NCBI GenBank assembly: GCA_023105745.1
Contig: JALGQZ010000004.1
Coordinates: forward strand, 60,319,112-60,383,111
Origin: Austropuccinia psidii
Taxonomy: Eukaryota; Basidiomycota; Pucciniomycetes; Pucciniales; Sphaerophragmiaceae
Direction: 5' to 3'
Length of the DNA stretch: 64,000 nucleotides
Part shown: in pieces, positions 58,902-64,000 of the stretch
Position numbering within the stretch: position 1 is the stretch's first letter
How the letters are laid out: each line of letters starts with the position of its first letter
Notes under the pieces: generated by a model
Told to the model about the DNA's origin: nothing
The model's database searches: none
Seen by the model: only the letters and a program-made list of their open reading frames with translations
Position numbers and translations under genes: made by a program

Positions 58902-60103
58902 GAGTTTGATTTTGCGTGAAGTTTTTTGATGACTGATGCCAACTAGGCTTCAGGGGGGGATGTGTGGCATGATCAAACTGGGCACCAACCATGAGGCATG
59001 ATCCACATATACATTCACCCCTATTGCGTTTGAGGCGGCTACTAATCCCCCGAGATTGGGATCACGGTCTTTGCCTCACGCGTGTACAAAACTCCGGAGA
59101 AAGAGGCCACACGCCCAAGGGAATTTTTGGCTGCCAGCCAGGCCCCACAGCTTGTGCAGGGCGCGTGAGAACGTGCACAAAATGACCCGCGGTGGGGGAT
59201 ACCCACGCAAACATGACCAGCCTCAGCAATCATAGGCTGGGATTATTCTAATGTGGATGAGGCTGAATCAAATCCACACTGATTGGCCTCAGGTTTCCAC
59301 GCGCAAGCGGGTGAGCGTCTGCAGTCAAGCTGACAACCCGACCAAGAAAATAGGCAGTTGGAAGACTGGCAGTCAAATGTCTTCCAGGCGTGTGAAAGTT
59401 ACCTGTGTATGACCCATTGGGGGAGCGTATGAAAGCGTGTGGCTGCGCGACAATGAGCACGCGCAATGAACAAGCAGGGCCAGTCATTGTTTGCCCCAAC
59501 AAGGGCACCGGATGGAATCCAATGTTTGCGTATGACCCAAATAAACAGTCATCCCACTATGACCCACTTACATTAACTTGGATTACATGCGCATCTGTGC
59601 CGTAGTTAGGCAGAGCTCTCCAACAAGGTGCATCAAAGGGATGCAGTTGAGATATATGACTCAATGGCCTGACGTGATTGCATGTTACATTGTTGAACAG
59701 CTTTTGCTCTGCCCCGCAGCATACATTTACACAGGTGTACTGCGTACTACAGTATTGGCTGTACAGATCAGCGAGGTGTTATACTACTTGAGCCTGCATG
59801 CATATAGCGAATGTGCATGCACCTTCCGATTGTTTGCATATACGTAGCTCATGTGCCACATGCTCAGCATTGTGTTTCACCCCATTTTCACACGCAAGCT
59901 GAGCATGTCATGGTCAAACGCACCATGTGGAAGTGCTCAGTAAAGCCATGGAATGAACTATCTTTGCAATAGTTCTTTGGAAGGCTCAGTTTGGAGCACT
60001 TCACCAAAGCGTGTGAAATGCTGCAGCTGGCTGAAATGTCACCCGATGCTGTGCCAAATTCTCAGATTGTGGGCATACAAAAATGACTAAGCAATGGCTC
60101 AGC

Positions 60104-60852
60104 ATGGTGCATTTGAGATTGTTATATCAATAGTTCAATCACTGTGCAATTAAAATGTTCAGCCACTGAGCATTTCAATTATGACCCGAAAGCAAACCTG
60201 AGCAATGGGTCGAGGCAAGCTCACGCTGTATTCACTTGTCTTACAGCCCCCCCCTTTGTTCAAACACTATTTCCAGGCAATACGGCCGGTAATCTTGCCG
60301 CGGTCACTTGTGACCAAATGCACTGGGTGCATTTCTACATGGGTCACTTGTGCATTGCACCCACAATGCACATTCAACAAGGGCCTCACGACCACCCTCC
60401 TGGGTGATCGGGTGGCTATTTAAGGAAACAAAGGGGATTTGACTCAGCTTGACAATTCAATAAATTGCAATACTCAGCGGTGCATTTGATATTGTTATAT
60501 CAATTGTTCAATTACTGTGCAATTAAAATGTTCAGCCACTGAGCATTTCAATTATGACCCAAAAGCAAACCTGAGCAATGGGTCGAGGCAAGCTCACGCT
60601 GTATTCACTTGTCTTACAGCCCCCCCTTTGTTCAAACACTATTTCCAGGCAATACGGCCGGTAATCTCGCCGCGGTCACTTGTGACCAAATGCACTGGGT
60701 GCATTTCTACATGGGTCACTTGTGCATTGCACCCACAATGCACATTCAACGAGGGCCTCACAACCACCCTCCTGGGTGATCGGGTGGCAATTTAAGGAAA
60801 CAAAGGGGATTTGACATCAGCTTGTCAATTCAATCAATAGCAATACTCAGCC
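60104..60852 (+). repeat. 373-bp tandem duplication
   Basis: Two head-to-tail copies (about 60104-60476 and 60477-60849) with few differences and a constant 373-bp offset. Each holds ACTGAGCATTTCAATTATGA, CCGCGGTCACTTGTGACCAA, GGGTGATCGGGTGGC and an A/T box (TATTTAAGG in copy 1, AATTTAAGG in copy 2) followed by AAACAAAGGGG. The layout suggests a duplicated promoter module upstream of the Zn2Cys6 gene. Frames inside are shared between copies but look fortuitous. Confidence 0.8.
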
Positions 60853-61001
60853 AGAACCCCATTGTTCTTCTGCCTCATGTGAGCATTTCACTTCTCAGTT
60901 GCAGCATTCGCTCAGACTCAGCTTCAATTTTGCCCACACGCCTTGAAGCTGAGCCTTTTGCGGGTGCTGCAACTGCTGAGATTGTCTCAGCTTCACCCTG
61001 G

Positions 61002-61009
61002 TATAAAAG
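61002..61009 (+). promoter_or_regulatory. TATA box of the Zn2Cys6 gene
   Basis: TATAAAAG at 61002-61009, followed by a pyrimidine-rich untranslated region (CTTTCTTTCTCACCC). A 5' intron is likely, because TACTAAC (61402-61408, a perfect fungal branch point) and TTTTTAG end directly before the ATG at 61429. Confidence 0.6.
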
Positions 61010-61428
61010 ACCATCTTCACACAACACGCCCTTCACTTTCTTTCTCACCCGCTCCACTTCTTTCAACCTCACCCGCGTTTGTCCTTGTGCGTATTCCCCT
61101 TGGTCTTCCTGCCTTTCTACTTTTGTCTTTCGCACTCCACTAAACCCACCCCGCTTGCTTTTCCCTGTTTGTTTCTTCTGCTGATCCTTTCAGAACCTCC
61201 CTTCTATCCACCTCGTGTGTTACCTCATTTTTTAACTTTTGTCATTATTATGTACCCATATTAATACTTATTTTCCTTCACGACTCTTTTCCAGACTTTT
61301 AAAAAATTTGGACTAGAGCTTTCTTATTTTGTTTCCGATTTAAATTTATAATTCATCATACGTCTTCATTTTTTCTCTTGATTGTTTACTTTGTATGCAG
61401 TTACTAACCTCAATTGTTTTGTTTTTAG

Positions 61429-62763
61429 ATGTCGTGCACTTTATGCACCAAGCAGGGTATCCCCTGCATTCATTCCTCGACAACAAACGATGCTTGTGAT
61501 GCTTGCCAACAAGCACACAAGAAATGTTCGTTCGTTGTCCGCCCCTTCCGACCACGAGGCCAGAGGAGTTCCCACCCAAGATGCCCTGGTGAGGACTCCT
61601 TTGTGGTTGACGATGATGAAACCATTTCCGAGCATGAATGGACGCCGGGCCCCCAAAAAGGCCAACGGGAACAATTCCGGACGATTAGCCCTGTCCCCTC
61701 CCCCTCCTAGGCCACCATCCAATGGTCACTTCACTCCTTGACCGGAGCGAAGTGATTATCCGGCCAATGAAGGATGGCGATGGCGAGAGGACATTTGAGC
61801 TTGGGCTGATCGTCACCATGTCTTGTCACCAATGGGATTCAAATGCAAAAGTAAGTTTTCTTTCTCCTCCTTATCTCATTTCTCTTCACACAATAATACT
61901 GACTTTTTTGCATTGCTCATAGAACAAAACCCCCCGAATCCCCCCCGACAAGACTCTCCTGTTCCTAGTTTGCCTCGCGAGCAAACCCCCCGGCAACCCA
62001 CTCCAGGCCCGAGTGGCACCCGACGGTCTGAGGAATTATTCCGCGGTAAGCAGCCAAAGTTTCATTTCATTTTCACTTTCACTTTTGAGTCGAGTGAACT
62101 GACTCTTACTCCTTTTTTAGAACCCTCCCGAACCAAAGAGCCACCTATTCCTGGCCCAACTCCATCGTCCCAACCACCTGAGGACGATAGGACTTGTGAG
62201 CCAGAACCTGAGGTGGCTCCTATGCAATCCACGGAGGAACCTTATAGTAAGTCACCCCTTCTTTCTCTTCGATCCATATCCACTTTTCCTCATTTTTTCT
62301 TTGACCATCTCCAGATCGTCCCGCCACTCCTCGCTCAATAATCATCATCGACAATACGCCCGTCGGATCCCCCCATCCCCCTTCTTCTTACCCGACTTGC
62401 CCACCTTCCCCTTCCGTCCCCCCCGGTTCCTTCCCCAGAGATCCCTTCCAGTGCCCCGAGAACCCCAACACCTCCTCCCCCCCGGTGCAAAGCCCCTCTC
62501 ATTCCCACGATGACGCTTGCCAGGAATTCACTGACTTACGACCAACTTTAATGATTCCTCGAGCCATCGTCCATGAATCAATCAACCGAATCTTGTTGGA
62601 GCATCGCCGTTTGCTCCACATGATTCCTTTTGTGGATGCAACTCATCGAAATGAGATGCACCAGGAATTCCGGGAGGAACTAAACTCCCTCCTTGCCCAG
62701 GCACTGGAGGCTTATCCAAAGGAGGACATCACCGGGATAGTCTCGAAATTCTTAGAAAAATAA
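61429..62763 (+). pseudogene. Zn2Cys6 zinc-cluster protein gene, frameshifted copy
   Basis: The N-terminus MSCTLCTKQGIPC...ACDACQQAHKKC has spacing C-x2-C-x6-C-x9-C-x2-C-x6-C, which fits the fungal Zn2Cys6 DNA-binding cluster. Coding then passes through three frames before the first intron (shifts near 61700 and 61735), so this copy is broken. Introns 61851-61922, 62046-62120 and 62247-62314 have GT-AG ends. The middle is Pro/Ser-rich and disordered (PPNPPRQDSPVPSLPREQ). The end is a helical segment (SINRILLEHRRLLHMIPFVD ... ELNSLLAQALEAYPKED) stopping at 62761-62763. I recall similar proteins, unchecked, as a large family in myrtle rust. It may belong to a repeat rather than be a host regulator. 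Known cluster proteins bind paired CGG sites; target here unknown. Confidence 0.65.
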
Positions 62764-63185
62764 AAATTTAAAAAAAATGTCATGATTTCCTCTTTTTATT
62801 GTTTGTAATGCTTTCTTTTAAATAAATTATTTGTCTTCAATTATTGTTATGTTCAATTTCTATTACATTCTTTGCTTACGTGAAATTATATTTTCCTCAA
62901 TGGTTCAAATATCCTATTGTGTGAGAAAAATTTTTATAAGTGCCCCACCAAAATTTTGAGTGAGTATTTGTTTTTGTGAACCTCTTTTTCCCAAAATGCG
63001 CCAATAGTTGCCGTTACCGTCTCCTATATTTTCTTCTTCCATGGTTTAGAGCCACATCCATTCTTAACTGTAAAAAAGTGGGAGCTTCCCGCATGTGAGA
63101 AATCCACTCCAGATTTGTGAAACATGGCCTTTCCTATGGTCACACGCTATTATTTTAACCATGTATTGAATTGTATAAATTGTCT
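62764..63185. other. Downstream region of the Zn2Cys6 gene
   Basis: AT-rich, with AATAAATT (62820-62827) as a possible poly(A) signal 60 bp after the stop. Nothing else seen up to the minisatellite. Confidence 0.4.
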
Positions 63186-63790
63186 GGGACCTTCACAGGC
63201 GTAAGGATTGGCGTGTGACTTGTTGGGAGGCTGCACAGGCGTAAGGATTGGCGTGTGAATTGTTGGGAGCCTGCACAGGCATAAGGAGTGGCGTGTGAAT
63301 TGTCAGGAGCCTGCACAGGCCTAGGAATTTGTCAGCATTGTTGGCAACCTTCCCAAGCGTAAGGATTGGCATGTGAATCTTCGGAAGCCTGTACAGGCGT
63401 AAGGAATTTTGAGCATTTTTGGGACCCTTCACAAGCATAAGCATTGGCGTGTGAACTGTTGGGAGCCTGCACAGGCGTAAGAATTGGCGTGTGAATGCTC
63501 GGGATCCTGCACAGTCCAAGAACTTTTCAGCATTGTGGGGAACCTTCACAAGCGTAAGGATTTGCGTGTGAATCGCTGGAAGCCTGTACAGGCGTAAGGA
63601 ATTTTTACCATTTTTGGGAACCTTCACAAGCGTCAGGATTGGCGTGTAAATTTTTGGGAGCCTGCACAGCCGTAAGGATTGGCGTGTGTAGCGTCGGCAC
63701 CCCGCATAGGCGTAAGGAACTTTTAGCATTGTCAGAACCTGCACAAGCATAAGGTTTTGCGTGTGAAGCATTGGCATCCTGGACAATAGC
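63186..63790 (+). repeat. Minisatellite, about 40-bp unit
   Basis: About 14-15 imperfect copies of a unit with GCCTGCACAGGC, GTAAGGATT and GGCGTGTGAAT. Variants containing CCTTCACAAGC and CCTGTACAGGCGTAAGGAATTTT recur at intervals, suggesting a higher-order repeat of two or three units. A 200-codon minus-strand frame across it is a by-product of the repeat. Confidence 0.88.
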
Positions 63791-63806
63791 AACAAACCAG
63801 GACAGA

Positions 63807-63831
63807 TTTACAATGGCATGCCACCGTACAT
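63807..63831. repeat. Imperfect palindrome of the GGTGGC-N2-GCCACC type
   Basis: TTTACAATGGC-AT-GCCACCGTACA: the left arm has three changes from a perfect dyad. Related to those at 51325, 58761 and 58876. Confidence 0.5.
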
Positions 63832-64000
63832 AATCCACTTCACCCCTTTTTCATGTGAGACACCCCATCTCCCGCACTCGAATCCATCCAATCCTGGTGT
63901 ATATTGTCCTCTGCCTTACCCCACCATTACTTACCCAACACACATGCAAAACTCCTCATTCTTTGAATCAGCATGAGATTGTATTACCATCCCTCATTTG
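63832..64000. other. End of window, no feature recognised
   Basis: Mixed-composition sequence without an ORF or repeat I can identify. Confidence 0.4.

Larger units (their letters stand above)
58396..60103. other. GC-richer non-coding region with palindromes
   Basis: No gene supported in 1.7 kb; short frames on both strands (for example 58991-59185, 59248-59508 and 59578-59847) are not convincing. It contains two dyads (58761-58788, 58876-58901), two CATATCCGA words near 58587 and 58699, many ACGCG/GCGTG words (59080-59460) and several GCTCAG/CTGAGC words from 59850 on. The latter continue into the tandem duplication and may mark one long regulatory or terminal region of a repeat. Confidence 0.4.

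Noticed and set aside
60144..60795. Repeated 87-92-codon frames
   Set aside because: They are the same chance frame in the two copies of the 373-bp duplication.
63186..63790. CRISPR-like array
   Set aside because: Units are degenerate and adjacent, without unique spacers of constant length, in a eukaryotic genome.
63193..63795. 200-codon minus-strand frame
   Set aside because: It is a translation of the 40-bp minisatellite; peptide repeats follow the DNA repeat.

Overview
Eukaryotic, AT-rich and dominated by transposable elements. GT-AG introns of about 60-85 nt, a seven-exon ubiquitin-conjugating-enzyme gene, Ty3/gypsy elements with chromodomains, a Tnp2-type transposase and a fungal Zn2Cys6 cluster point to a basidiomycete fungus. 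The retroelement polyproteins and the Zn2Cys6 protein look like families I remember (unchecked) from the myrtle rust Austropuccinia psidii; a rust fungus (Pucciniales) is the best guess.

Layout. (1) 1-14.7 kb: an old minus-strand Ty3/gypsy element (here D) runs off the left edge. It is split by a full-length minus-strand Ty3/gypsy element (A, 365-10825, 5-bp duplication GTTGT) and by a solo LTR (C1, 11135-13060, TTTAC). (2) 14.7-17.4 kb: the only clear host gene, a UBC4/UBE2D-type E2 enzyme (15391-16280), and one weak ORF. (3) 17.4-20.9 kb: a probable degenerate LTR (F) split by a second solo LTR (C2, 18468-20373, GAAGG), inverted relative to C1. (4) 20.9-35.6 kb: plus-strand Ty3/gypsy element B, related to A and broken by many stops, carrying three nested insertions: a solo LTR (23702-24464), an LTR-like insertion (24671-26047) and another solo LTR (31596-33292). 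(5) 35.7-44.8 kb: a young, apparently intact chromovirus (E) with near-identical 765-bp LTRs, gag, a predicted -1 frameshift site and a 1.2-kb-residue pol; then an inverted B-family LTR (45009-47170). (6) 47.8-58.4 kb: a three-gene block: Tnp2-like transposase (minus), an unrecognised accessory gene (plus, intron occupied by a solo LTR), and a Rad5/HLTF-like SNF2 ATPase (minus). All three carry inactivating stops. (7) 58.4-64 kb: GC-richer non-coding sequence with palindromes, a 373-bp tandem duplication, a TATA box, a degraded multi-exon Zn2Cys6 gene and a 40-bp-period minisatellite.

The retroelements supply their own Gag, protease, reverse transcriptase, RNase H and integrase; only E looks coding-competent. 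The most unusual candidates are the transposase/accessory/SNF2 block, and a second open frame overlapping the 5' part of gag that is preserved in three diverged elements (A, B and D). All family assignments come from reading motifs; no search was run.
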